DNA of 64,000 bases from Chloroflexota bacterium. GTDB lineage: Bacteria > Chloroflexota > Dehalococcoidia > Lucifugimonadales > JACPCL1. Position 1 is the stretch's first letter. Each line of letters begins with the position of its first letter. The stretch is taken from positions 41,710 through 105,709 of the forward strand of contig JACPCL010000030.1 in NCBI GenBank assembly GCA_016179765.1, given 5' to 3'. Made by a program: the position numbers and the translations under genes. Shown here one piece after another: positions 53,690 through 61,160 of this stretch. The notes under the pieces are model-generated. The model saw only the letters and a list, made by a program, of their open reading frames with translations. It did no database searches and was not told where the DNA came from.

Positions 53690-54535
53690 CTACGCCGGCT
53701 GGGTCGGGGCGACAAAGAGCCGTTGCTTCTGGGAGTGCAGATAGTGGGCCGCTATGAAGGCCAGGGGCTTGCGGGCAGAGGTGAAGTGCTCCCCCAGCAG
53801 GCGGAAGACCCCCGCAAGCTCCAGAACATGGGCCGTTGGGTGGCGCTGGGCCAAGCCATAGAAGCGGCGCCCATCCCTCTCATACTCCTCCAGGCTCCGT
53901 CGCAGGCGGCCTCTGGTCAGGGGCCGCACCTGGCCCGACCCAGGGTAACGATAGTCGTAGAAGGGATAGTCTGGAAAGACGCCGCTGACGAACAGACAGA
54001 CGTCGGCGATGCGTTTGTAGAAACCAAAACGCTGCTCCTCCTCCACCGTCGCGCTGACACGAAGCAGGCTGTCTATATCCATATCGCTGAAGCGCACCCG
54101 GCGCCGGATGCCCCGGCGCACCCGCACCGACGTGGCGTAGCTGTGGACGCGGGTGAAGGAGGCCAGCATATGGGCCAGGTAAAGCAGCACCTCCGATTTG
54201 GACAGCAGGTCCACCACCTCCCGCGTGTCAAACACGGGGATGCTCTGGCGGCCGGCCCGCTCCACCGTATGGGTTGCCGTATCCAGCTCCTTCAAGGCCC
54301 TGCGCAGCAGCACCTCAAAGTACAGGCCAGGAGAAATCTTGACGAAGACCTCCTCGTCGTCCATGACCCGCTGAAAGACCCGGTCGTCCCCCACCAGAGC
54401 TTTGCGAAAGGCCCCGTCGCTGCGAATGAGGCCCTTCAGGTGCTCCGCTCCGGCCGCTCCGGGGGGCGCCTCGCCCACGATGAAGTCCAGGTCAGCATCG
54501 GTCAGGCTCATGTCCTTCATGTCAGGTCTCGCCAT
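53690..54535 (-). CDS. Unknown 281-residue protein
   Basis: Not recognised. It is soluble, mostly helical and Arg-rich, with SIPVFDTREVVDLLSKSEVLLYLAHMLAS in the middle and FPDYPFYDYRYPGSG later. The C-terminal half (GRRFYGLAQRHPTAHVLELAGVF) is helical. Normal GC and codon use, so probably a resident gene of this lineage. ATG 54511 is an alternative start with AAGGA nearby. Confidence 0.65.
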   Translation of the reverse strand: MARPDMKDMSLTDADLDFIVGEAPPGAAGAEHLKGLIRSDGAFRKALVGDDRVFQRVMDDEEVFVKISPGLYFEVLLRRALKELDTATHTVERAGRQSIPVFDTREVVDLLSKSEVLLYLAHMLASFTRVHSYATSVRVRRGIRRRVRFSDMDIDSLLRVSATVEEEQRFGFYKRIADVCLFVSGVFPDYPFYDYRYPGSGQVRPLTRGRLRRSLEEYERDGRRFYGLAQRHPTAHVLELAGVFRLLGEHFTSARKPLAFIAAHYLHSQKQRLFVAPTQPA

Positions 54536-54724
54536 TGGGGGCCAGCCTCGGATTCACTGTTAGGAGAGGGAAGCCCTCTGGGACTTCCTTGAAAGCAAGA
54601 TTGGAATCAGGCGCACCTCTACCTTTATAGCGTAGGCCCCATTTTGTCAAGGACAGGATTGGTCATCTTCCTCTAGAGTTAGGCCGCCGTCCTAGAAAGG
54701 TAAGGCCTCCCCTTCCCTCTTAGC

Positions 54725-54866
54725 AGGCTGCTGAAAAACACCCCCAAACCCCCTCAAGGGGGTTCAAGGTATCCGCCTACGGCGGATTGATTTGTATCTG
54801 AGGGACACCCTCAGACTCCCGGCAGAGGGGCTTTGCCCCTCTGCACTCCCCTTTCTTCCGCAGCCT
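54725..54866. mobile_element. MITE-like element, copy 3, inverted and decayed
   Basis: Begins AGGCTGCTGAAAAA and ends CGCAGCCT; internally CACCCCCAAACCCCCT and GATTTGTATCTGAGGGACACC match copy 1 in reverse. The right terminal repeat is diverged. It lies in the 452-base gap between the gene at 53690 and comM. Another fragment (GAGGGAAGCCCTCTGGGACT) is at 54560-54600. No gene is in the gap. Confidence 0.7.
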
Positions 54867-54929
54867 GTTAGACGTGTGAAGCAGATTCCCTGCCCCTTCG
54901 CCCGTATGCCCGCTTGCCCGTATGCCCGT

Positions 54930-54959
54930 TTGACTTCCCCTCACCTGCGCACCAATAAT
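54930..54959 (+). promoter_or_regulatory. Possible promoter of comM
   Basis: TTGACT (54930-54935), 18 bases, AATAAT (54954-54959), 29 bases before the ATG. Confidence 0.5.
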
Positions 54960-54988
54960 AGGGGCCATCTCTAGCTCAGAGGCCCCTA
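54959..54988 (+). promoter_or_regulatory. Hairpin covering the comM ribosome-binding site
   Basis: TAGGGGCC (54959-54966) can pair with GGCCCCTA (54981-54988). The right arm covers the AGAGG Shine-Dalgarno end and the first base of the ATG, so it could limit initiation. Confidence 0.5.
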
Positions 54989-56514
54989 TGCCCGCCAAAG
55001 TCAACACCTGCGCCATCATCGGACTGGAGGGGGCTATCGTTGAGGTGGAGGTGGACATCTCCTTCGGCCTCCCAGCCTTCTTCGTCGTCGGCCTGCCCGA
55101 CACCGCCGTCCAGGAGGCCCGCGAGCGCGTCCGCGCCGCCATCCGCAACTCCGGCTGCGAGTTCCCCATGCGGCGCATCACCGTCAACCTGGCCCCCGCC
55201 GACCTCAAGAAGGAGGGCCCCGCCTACGACCTGCCCATCGCCCTCGGGGTCATCATCTGCACGGGCCAGCTACCTCCCAACGCAGAGGACAGCCTCTTCC
55301 TGGGCGAACTCTCCCTGGACGGCCACCTCCGCCACACCACGGGTATCCTGCCTATGGTGGCCCTGGCCCGCCAGCGCGGCTTCCGCACCGTCTACGTCCC
55401 CGCTGCCGACGCCAAAGAGGCCGCCCTCATTGAGGGGCCGGCCATCATCCCCGTGGAGACCCTGGCCGACGTCGTGGCCCACCTGCGGGGCGAGCGCCCC
55501 ATCCCCCCCTACGTGGCCCCCCTGGACTCCCTGTTAGAAGCCCCGCCCCACTACGACGGCCCGGACGTGAGCCACGTCCGCGGCCAGGAGCACGCCAAGC
55601 GCGCCCTGGAAGTGGCCGCCGCCGGCGGTCACAACCTCCTCATGACCGGCCCGCCAGGCAGCGGCAAGACCCTCCTGGCCCGGTCCCTGGCGGGGTTGCT
55701 GCCCCCCTTGACGCCCGACGAGGCCCTGGAGGTCACCAAAATCTACAGTATCAGCGGCATGTTGCCCCAGGGCACGCCCCTCATCATCCAGCGCCCCTTC
55801 CGCTCCCCCCACTACACCATCTCCCACGCAGGTCTCGTCGGCGGCGGGCGCTGGCCCCGTCCCGGCGAAATCACCCTCTCCCACCGGGGCGTGCTGTTTC
55901 TGGACGAGCTCCCTGAGTTTGGGCACAACGTCCTGGAAGTCCTGCGACAGCCTATGGAGGACAAGGTGGTCACCATCAGCCGCGCCCAGGGCAACGTCAC
56001 CTTCCCTGCCAACGTCATGCTCGTGGCCGCCATGAACCCCTGCCCCTGCGGCTACTATGGCGATACCCGGCGCCAGTGCACCTGCAACCCCAGCACCATC
56101 ACCCGGTACCAGAAGCGCGTCAGCGGCCCCTTGCTGGACCGCATAGACATGTTCATACAGGTTCCACGGGTGGAGTACGAGAAGCTCGTTGCGCCGCCCA
56201 ACACCGAGACCTCCGACGCGGTGCGAGGGCGCGTCGCCCAGGCCCGCCAGATGCAGCGACGCCGCTTCGGTGAAAGCCCCCTGACCTGCAACGCCGATAT
56301 GGGCCCCGAGGAGGTGTGGCGCTTCTGCCCTCTCACCGACACCACGCGGGGCCTCATGCAGGCCGCCATGCGCCAGATGGACCTCTCCGCCCGCGCCTTC
56401 CACCGCGTGCTCAAGCTGGCCCGCACCGTGGCCGACCTTGCCGCCTCCGACGACATCGCCGTCGTCCACCTGGCCGAGGCGCTCCAGTACCGGCCGCGGG
56501 AGACGGCGGGGTGA
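54988..56514 (+). CDS. comM: ComM/YifB family magnesium chelatase-like ATPase
   Basis: A 508-residue protein. An N-terminal ChlI-type Lon-like domain (to about residue 175) is followed by an AAA+ domain with Walker A GPPGSGKT at 221-228 and Walker B VLFLDELPEF near 300, the zinc-like CPCGYYGD with QCTC near 350-365, and a helical C-terminus (SARAFHRVLKLARTVADLA). In competent bacteria ComM is a branch-migration helicase for recombination of incoming DNA. A DUF4258 gene starts by GTGA overlap at its stop, and two relics of its 3' end lie further on. Confidence 0.94.
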   Translation: MPAKVNTCAIIGLEGAIVEVEVDISFGLPAFFVVGLPDTAVQEARERVRAAIRNSGCEFPMRRITVNLAPADLKKEGPAYDLPIALGVIICTGQLPPNAEDSLFLGELSLDGHLRHTTGILPMVALARQRGFRTVYVPAADAKEAALIEGPAIIPVETLADVVAHLRGERPIPPYVAPLDSLLEAPPHYDGPDVSHVRGQEHAKRALEVAAAGGHNLLMTGPPGSGKTLLARSLAGLLPPLTPDEALEVTKIYSISGMLPQGTPLIIQRPFRSPHYTISHAGLVGGGRWPRPGEITLSHRGVLFLDELPEFGHNVLEVLRQPMEDKVVTISRAQGNVTFPANVMLVAAMNPCPCGYYGDTRRQCTCNPSTITRYQKRVSGPLLDRIDMFIQVPRVEYEKLVAPPNTETSDAVRGRVAQARQMQRRRFGESPLTCNADMGPEEVWRFCPLTDTTRGLMQAAMRQMDLSARAFHRVLKLARTVADLAASDDIAVVHLAEALQYRPRETAG

Positions 56515-56744
56515 ATGCGAAACGCGTAGATTACTCACGTCACGCGCGAGGACGGATGCGCCTATATGAAATCTCCGCCCAGCAAGTGGCCGACATCATC
56601 ATGATCCCCGACCTTCAGGAACTTTCTGCCAAGGGACGAGTAAATGCCACGAAAGCACTTGCAGGGCGGCGCGTGAGGGTGACGTACATTGAAGAAGAGC
56701 AAGGGTATGTCATAATAACGGTAACTCCATTGGATGACCCGTGA
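56511..56744 (+). CDS. DUF4258 protein (toxin-like)
   Basis: A 77-residue protein: VDYSRHARGRMRLYEISAQQV, PDLQELSAKGRVNATKAL and RVRVTYIEEEQGYVIITVT. Its GTG overlaps the comM stop (GTGA), so it is coupled to comM. Together with the DUF2283 gene 9 bases on it forms a toxin-antitoxin-like pair; the activity of this family is not established. Slightly AT-richer than comM. Confidence 0.82.
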   Translation: MNAKRVDYSRHARGRMRLYEISAQQVADIIMIPDLQELSAKGRVNATKALAGRRVRVTYIEEEQGYVIITVTPLDDP

Positions 56745-56753
56745 GGAGGCGAC

Positions 56754-56981
56754 ATGAAGATTACATACGACCAGCAGGTGGATGCTCTCTACATTCAGCT
56801 AACTGAGACAAGGCCATCGCGCGGTGTTGACATAGAAGAAGGAGTCACGGTTGATGTTGATGCCGAGGGGCACATCGTCGGCCTGGAAATCCTGGACGCT
56901 TCCGAGCGCCTGGGCAAGGAGCAATTGCATTCGGTAACGCTGAAAGACCTGGCCTTTGAGGCAATGCCTCTTAAAGCCTAA
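56754..56981 (+). CDS. DUF2283 protein (antitoxin-like)
   Basis: A 75-residue protein: MKITYDQQVDALYIQLTE, VDIEEGVTVDVDAEGHIVGLEILDASERLG. Homologue of the gene at 45238. GGAGG precedes the ATG. It is the second gene of the DUF4258-DUF2283 cassette sitting between the comM stop and the first comM 3' relic. Confidence 0.86.
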   Translation: MKITYDQQVDALYIQLTETRPSRGVDIEEGVTVDVDAEGHIVGLEILDASERLGKEQLHSVTLKDLAFEAMPLKA

Positions 56982-56987
56982 TCTTGA

Positions 56988-57109
56988 GGCGTTCCATCGG
57001 GTGCTGAAGCTGGCGCGGACGATGGCCGACTTGGCGGGTCCGAGGACATTGGCATGGCGCACTTGACAGAAGCGCTGTAGTATCGGCCAAGGGAGACGTC
57101 ATAGCGGGA
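56988..57109 (+). pseudogene. Relic 1 of a comM 3' end
   Basis: Reads AFHRVLKLARTMADLA, then after a one-base shift SEDIGMAHLTEAL-stop-YRPRETS, matching the comM end AFHRVLKLARTVADLAASDDIAVVHLAEALQYRPRETAG. Most differences before the shift are at third codon positions. No upstream part of comM is present. Confidence 0.8.
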
Positions 57110-57210
57110 TGTGCTGATTGCTAACACGAATGGAACGAGTCTATGCTCCACCGTTGTCGGCCTCTGGATTGCCACGTACACTGTCAGGAGCATTGCAGGA
57201 GGGTTGATCC

Positions 57211-57573
57211 ATGACGATCTACCGGTTTTACACGGGCAAGGACAATGAGGCGCACGTTGAGGTGGTCACCGATCTAAAGACAATCCCGGAGCTTCAGCCC
57301 AACGTGGTCCGAGGCATCATCCAGTTTCGCAACTATGAGAAGGGCGGCTTCCTGGACTTCCATCCAGCGCCGGCTCGCCGCATCCTAATCATCGTTTCGG
57401 GGCAGGCTGAGGTTGGTCTGGGCGACGGCACGGTGGTGAAGATGGGACCTGGCGACATGCGCATCTACGATGACACGACTGGTCACGGCCATACCACGCG
57501 ATACCTTGAGTCCGGTGTCACCGCGTACTTGATTCCCGAGGGCCCCGATGGGCCCGCCAAAATCGGGCGCTGA
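57211..57573 (+). CDS. Cupin domain protein
   Basis: A 120-residue single-domain cupin. DFHPAPARRILIIVSGQAEVGLGDGTVVKMGPGDM is the cupin core with G(X)nG turns; DDTTGHGHTTRYLE follows. The usual first motif is partly missing (FHPAPARR in place of HxH), so metal binding is uncertain. It lies between two relics of the comM 3' end, hence may be a cassette inserted there. Confidence 0.8.
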   Translation: MTIYRFYTGKDNEAHVEVVTDLKTIPELQPNVVRGIIQFRNYEKGGFLDFHPAPARRILIIVSGQAEVGLGDGTVVKMGPGDMRIYDDTTGHGHTTRYLESGVTAYLIPEGPDGPAKIGR

Positions 57574-57616
57574 CCTCATGCGGCCTCGCTAAGCGAGTCT
57601 AGGGGTAGCGGCCATG

Positions 57617-57680
57617 CGCTAGATGGGTTTCTCTGCGCGCCTTCCACCGGCCGCTGACCCAGGCCCACACCGCCGCCAAC
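57617..57680 (+). pseudogene. Relic 2 of a comM 3' end
   Basis: CGCTAGATGGGTTTCTCTGC and GCGCCTTCCACCG align with comM CGCCAGATGGACCTCTCCGC and GCGCCTTCCACCG, followed by about 35 bases of weaker match. It contains a CAG-to-TAG change and a small deletion. Confidence 0.6.
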
Positions 57681-57706
57681 ACCTGCCTCTCGCCTCTAAG
57701 TTGCGC

Positions 57707-57737
57707 CAAGGCCATCCCGAAGCTCGGGATGGCCTTG
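57707..57737. repeat. Unique perfect hairpin after nadA
   Basis: Arms CAAGGCCATCCCGA and TCGGGATGGCCTTG (14 bp) with loop agc, 21 bases after the nadA stop. No T-run follows, so it is not a standard terminator. Confidence 0.65.
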
Positions 57738-57757
57738 ACCTATCTTCCCTCAAGAAG

Positions 57758-58960
57758 CTATCGTACCGACAGCATGCGTTCCAGGGCCACGCGGGCGTGG
57801 CGGGCCGTCGCCTCGTCCACCGTTATCTGGTTGACCACCCTTCCCTCCAGCAAGCCATCCAGGACCCAGGCCAGGTACGCCGGGTGGATGCGGTACATGG
57901 TGGAGCAGGGGCAGACGACGGGGTCCAGGCAGAAGACGGTCTTGTCCGGGTGCTCCTTAGCCAGGCGGTTGACCAGGCTGATCTCGGTGCCAATGGCCAG
58001 CACACTCCCACCCGGGGCCTCCCGGACGGCGCGGACGATGAACTCCGTGGAGCCATCCATGTCTGCGGCGGCGACCACCTCACGCGTGCACTCAGGATGG
58101 ACGACGACCTGGACGTTAGGGTAGCGCCGGCGCGCCTCCTCTATCTGGGAGACCTTGAAGCGGGTGTGGACTGCGCAGTGCCCCTGCCACAGGATGACCT
58201 GGCAATCCCGTAGCTGGTGGGGCGAAAGACCGCCTGAAGGCCTGAACCGGCTCCAAACCACCATCCTATCCAGAGGAATGCCTACCTTCACGCCCGTGTT
58301 GCGGCCCAGGTGCTGGTCGGGGATGAAGAAGACCCTATCGCCCCGCTCAAAGGCCCAGCGAAAAACGGCGGCGGCGTTGGAACTGGTGCAGACGATACCG
58401 CCGTTCTCGCCGCACAGGGCCTTGATGGCGGCGGTGGAGTTCATGTAGGTGATGGGGATCACCCCTTCGCCCGTAGCCTCTATAATCTCCTCCCAGGCGT
58501 CAGCCACATCGTCCGAAGGGGCCATGTCCGCCATGGAGCAGCCGGCGGTGATGTTGGGCAGAATGACCTTCTGGTGAGGCCCCGACAGGATGTCCGCGGT
58601 CTCCGCCATGAAGTGAACGCCGCAGAAGACGATAAACTCCGCCTCTTTCTGGCGGGCCGCGTTCTGGGACAGCATGAACGAGTCGCCGCGAAAGTCGGCG
58701 AACCGGATAATCTCGTCCCGCTGGTAGTGGTGGCCCAGGATGACCAGGCGCTTGCCCAGCTTGGCCTTAGCCCCGCTGATGCGCCCGCTCAGCTCCTCCG
58801 GGGACATGGCCATGTAGTCCGGCGGCAGGCGCTGCCAGCGGATGTTGGCCTTGATCTCCTCAGCCAGGGCCTTGCTGGCCAGGGACTCGTCGGTGCGACA
58901 GAAGGCGGAGTGCTCTATCTCCGTAATGGGAAGCGCCTGTTCTTTGATGACTGTAGCCAT
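57758..58960 (-). CDS. nadA: Quinolinate synthase NadA
   Basis: A 400-residue 4Fe-4S enzyme that condenses iminoaspartate and dihydroxyacetone phosphate to quinolinate for NAD synthesis. Cluster cysteines are visible in VFCGVHFMAE, VHPECTREV and DPVVCPCSTMYR; ILGHHYQRDEI is the substrate loop. ATG 58960 fits the family and a TTGAGT-17-TATAAT promoter 40 bases upstream supports it over the longer frame to 59161. nadB and nadC are not in the window. Confidence 0.95.
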   Translation of the reverse strand: MATVIKEQALPITEIEHSAFCRTDESLASKALAEEIKANIRWQRLPPDYMAMSPEELSGRISGAKAKLGKRLVILGHHYQRDEIIRFADFRGDSFMLSQNAARQKEAEFIVFCGVHFMAETADILSGPHQKVILPNITAGCSMADMAPSDDVADAWEEIIEATGEGVIPITYMNSTAAIKALCGENGGIVCTSSNAAAVFRWAFERGDRVFFIPDQHLGRNTGVKVGIPLDRMVVWSRFRPSGGLSPHQLRDCQVILWQGHCAVHTRFKVSQIEEARRRYPNVQVVVHPECTREVVAAADMDGSTEFIVRAVREAPGGSVLAIGTEISLVNRLAKEHPDKTVFCLDPVVCPCSTMYRIHPAYLAWVLDGLLEGRVVNQITVDEATARHARVALERMLSVR

Positions 58961-59000
58961 GGGAGCACCCCTGTCGGGTTGGGTAACCAGGGTTCTTTTC

Positions 59001-59029
59001 ATTATATGACGAAAAGTCCCAAGACTCAA
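59001..59029 (-). promoter_or_regulatory. Promoter of nadA
   Basis: Minus strand TTGAGT (59024-59029), 17 bases, TATAAT (59001-59006). Confidence 0.72.
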
Positions 59030-59039
59030 AGGAGCCTCT

Positions 59040-59062
59040 AGGGGCGCAAGGCCTTGGCCCCT
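59040..59062. repeat. REP-like palindrome
   Basis: AGGGGCGCAAGGCCTTGGCCCC, related to 45128-45147, between nadA and miaB. Confidence 0.55.
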
Positions 59063-59076
59063 ACACCCCTTCCTCC

Positions 59077-60384
59077 CTAGCTTACCATCGCCGTCCCCTG
59101 AAACGCCCACGGCGAGGTCTTCTCTACTCGCACCCGCACCGTTTGGCCCAGGAGATCCCACCCGTCTTCAAAGAAGACCAGCTTGTCGTTGCGGTTGCGA
59201 CCTTTCCATTTGCCTTTTTCCCGCTCCTCTACCAGCACCTCCGTCGCTTCCCCTTGCAGGCGGGCGTTGATGCGGGCTAGGATACCCTCCTGCAAGCTCT
59301 CAACGGCCCCTTGCCGCCGCTTCTTCTCCTCGTAGGGAACGTCGTCTTCCATCCTGCGAGAGGCGATGGTCCCTGGCCGAGTAGAATAGGCGGCCACGTG
59401 CGCCTTGTCAAACTCCATCTCCCGCACCAGGTCCAAGGTGCGTTGGAAGGCGGCTTCCGACTCGCCAGGGAAGCCCACAATGATGTCGGTGCTCATGGAG
59501 ACACCAGGCACGTCGTGGCGAATGCGCTCCACCAGGCGGCGGTAGTCGTCGCGGGTGTAGCCCCGGCGCATGACCTGGAGCACCTGGTCGTCGCCGGCTT
59601 GGAAGGGGAGGCTAAAGTGCTCGCACACCTTGGGCAGCTCAGCCACAGCGTCAATAATGCGTTGGCTCATGTCGTTGGGATGAGAGGTCAAAAAGCGGAT
59701 GCGGCCCAGTCCCTCCACCTGGTGGACCGCCTCCAGCAGGTCCGCCAGGTCCGGCGCACCAGGCAGGTCGTGGCCGTAGGAGTCCACATTCTGCCCTAGC
59801 AGCGTCACCTCGCGCACGCCCCTGGCGACCAGCAGCCCCGCCTCCCGCACAATATCGGCAATGGGACGGCTCACCTCCCGCCCCCGGCGGTAGGGGATGA
59901 TGCAGAAGGTGCAGAACTTGTCGCAGCCGTGAACGATGGGGACGTAGGCGGCCACGCCCGGATGGGGCGGTGCCAGCGTGCTCAGGCACCCCTCGGCGTC
60001 CATCCCCAGGCGCTCGCCCAGGAGTTGGAGCAGCGGCCGGTACTCCTGGGGCCGCATGAAGGCGTCCACGTAAGGGAAGCGGGCCTTGAGGCCATCGGTC
60101 TTGGGGCCCACCATGCACCCCATAAGGGCGACGATGCGCTCCGGCGCCTTGCCTTTGAGGGGCTTGAGGGACGTGAGCATCCCGACCACCTTGTCCTCCG
60201 CCGACTGGCGCACCACACAGCTATTCAGGACAATCACGTCCGCCTCCACAGGCGTTGGAGTCGGCGTCAGGCCAAGCTGAAGCAGGGCGCTCTCCAACCG
60301 GTCGGAGTCCGCTTTGTTCATCTGGCAGCCAATGGTCCAGATGTGGTAACGCCGGGGAAGAGAAGGCGTTGCTTCAGTAGCCAT
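59077..60384 (-). CDS. miaB: tRNA-2-methylthio-N6-dimethylallyladenosine synthase MiaB
   Basis: A 435-residue radical SAM methylthiotransferase acting on A37 of tRNAs. UPF0004 domain cysteines in WTIGCQMNKAD, LNSCVVRQSAEDK and LMGCMVG; radical SAM CDKFCTFCIIPYRRGRE near 152-168; a C-terminal TRAM domain. ATG 60384 is right: the longer frame to 60501 runs across the tRNA-Ser gene. It may share the tRNA promoter, which is 180 bases upstream. Confidence 0.95.
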   Translation of the reverse strand: MATEATPSLPRRYHIWTIGCQMNKADSDRLESALLQLGLTPTPTPVEADVIVLNSCVVRQSAEDKVVGMLTSLKPLKGKAPERIVALMGCMVGPKTDGLKARFPYVDAFMRPQEYRPLLQLLGERLGMDAEGCLSTLAPPHPGVAAYVPIVHGCDKFCTFCIIPYRRGREVSRPIADIVREAGLLVARGVREVTLLGQNVDSYGHDLPGAPDLADLLEAVHQVEGLGRIRFLTSHPNDMSQRIIDAVAELPKVCEHFSLPFQAGDDQVLQVMRRGYTRDDYRRLVERIRHDVPGVSMSTDIIVGFPGESEAAFQRTLDLVREMEFDKAHVAAYSTRPGTIASRRMEDDVPYEEKKRRQGAVESLQEGILARINARLQGEATEVLVEEREKGKWKGRNRNDKLVFFEDGWDLLGQTVRVRVEKTSPWAFQGTAMVS

Positions 60385-60458
60385 AGGACACCGTACGTAC
60401 GCTACCATAACAAGGGTTGACGGGGCATCGCCTCTTTGCCCGTATGTCCGTATGAAAC

Positions 60459-60551
60459 TGGCGGAGGGAACGGGATTCGAACCCGTGAGGGAGCTAAACA
60501 CCCCCTACCCGCTTAGCAGGCGGGCGCACTAGGCCACTATGCGATCCCTCC
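60459..60551 (-). tRNA. tRNA-Ser (GCU anticodon)
   Basis: Acceptor GGAGGGA pairs with TCCCTCC; the 3' CCA is encoded (60459-60461). Anticodon loop CTGCTAA gives GCU. A long variable arm and the T-loop GTTCGAATC are present, as in class II tRNAs. Confidence 0.95.
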
Positions 60552-60563
60552 AGTAATTCAATA

Positions 60564-60592
60564 ACTATAACAAGCCACACCAGAGGGTGCAA
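60564..60592 (-). promoter_or_regulatory. Promoter of tRNA-Ser
   Basis: Minus strand TTGCAC (60587-60592), 17 bases, TATAGT (60564-60569), about 13 bases before the mature 5' end. Confidence 0.6.
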
Positions 60593-60613
60593 GGACGAGT
60601 CAGGAAGGAGACA

Positions 60614-60650
60614 GAGAAGGGGGGGCCGACTTTGTCGGCCCCCCCTTCTC
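60614..60650. repeat. Unique perfect hairpin
   Basis: Arms of 17 bp (60614-60630, 60634-60650) with loop ttt, between tRNA-Ser and ccmE. G7 and C7 runs are part of the arms. No T-run. Confidence 0.75.
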
Positions 60651-60689
60651 CTGGTCTTGGCAACAGGCTCGGTGGGCCGGACAAGCTTC

Positions 60690-61160
60690 TCAGGCGGGCG
60701 TCGTCTGCCCCGATTCCACCGCCTGGTACTTGGAGGGGCACTTCACCACGACGCTGCTCGTGTGGAAGACGCCGCTGCCATCATACCTGCCCTCTAGCAC
60801 AATCTGGGACTGCTCGTTGAAGAATAGCTCCGGCAGAATGCCATCGTATTGGGCGGCCAGGACGCCTTTGCCATCGGTAAGGGTGAAGCGCGCCATGGTG
60901 CCCTGGGGGTCTCGTTGGAAGGAGTCTGGCACCAGCTTCCCGGCGACACGCACCGTCTCGGTGGCCTTGGTGTCAAGCGCCAGCAGCTCATCCACAGTCA
61001 GGTAATAGACAGTAGCGTTCTGGAAGACGGTGAAGCCAAAGTAGCCGATGGCCATGGCCAGGAGCGCCGCCGCCACGTATAGCTTGCGGGAGCCGCTGAA
61101 GAAGCCCCGTGTGCGCTCTGGCAATGCCAGGGAGGGCTTGACCCCTTGAGACTCTTCCAT
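60690..61160 (-). CDS. ccmE: CcmE-type cytochrome c maturation protein, CxxxY variant
   Basis: A 156-residue heme chaperone homologue. One transmembrane helix (about residues 25-45), then the OB fold (YYLTVDELLA, VRVAGKLVPDSFQ, YDGILPELFFNEQSQIVLEG). At the heme site it reads VKCPSKY: Cys141 and Tyr145 form CxxxY where classical CcmE has HxxxY. The CxxxY form is known from archaea and some deltaproteobacteria. No ccmF or other ccm gene is in the window. ATG 61160 has GGAGAAGGAAG upstream. Confidence 0.9.
   Translation of the reverse strand: MEESQGVKPSLALPERTRGFFSGSRKLYVAAALLAMAIGYFGFTVFQNATVYYLTVDELLALDTKATETVRVAGKLVPDSFQRDPQGTMARFTLTDGKGVLAAQYDGILPELFFNEQSQIVLEGRYDGSGVFHTSSVVVKCPSKYQAVESGQTTPA

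Noticed and set aside
55534..56538. 334-codon minus-strand frame opposite comM
   Set aside because: Antisense shadow of comM with low-complexity His/Gly-rich product.
58961..59161. N-terminal extension of nadA
   Set aside because: It covers the TTGAGT-17-TATAAT promoter and part of the miaB end; NadA homologues start at 58960.
60385..60501. N-terminal extension of miaB
   Set aside because: It would be translated from the tRNA-Ser gene; MiaB similarity starts after ATG 60384.
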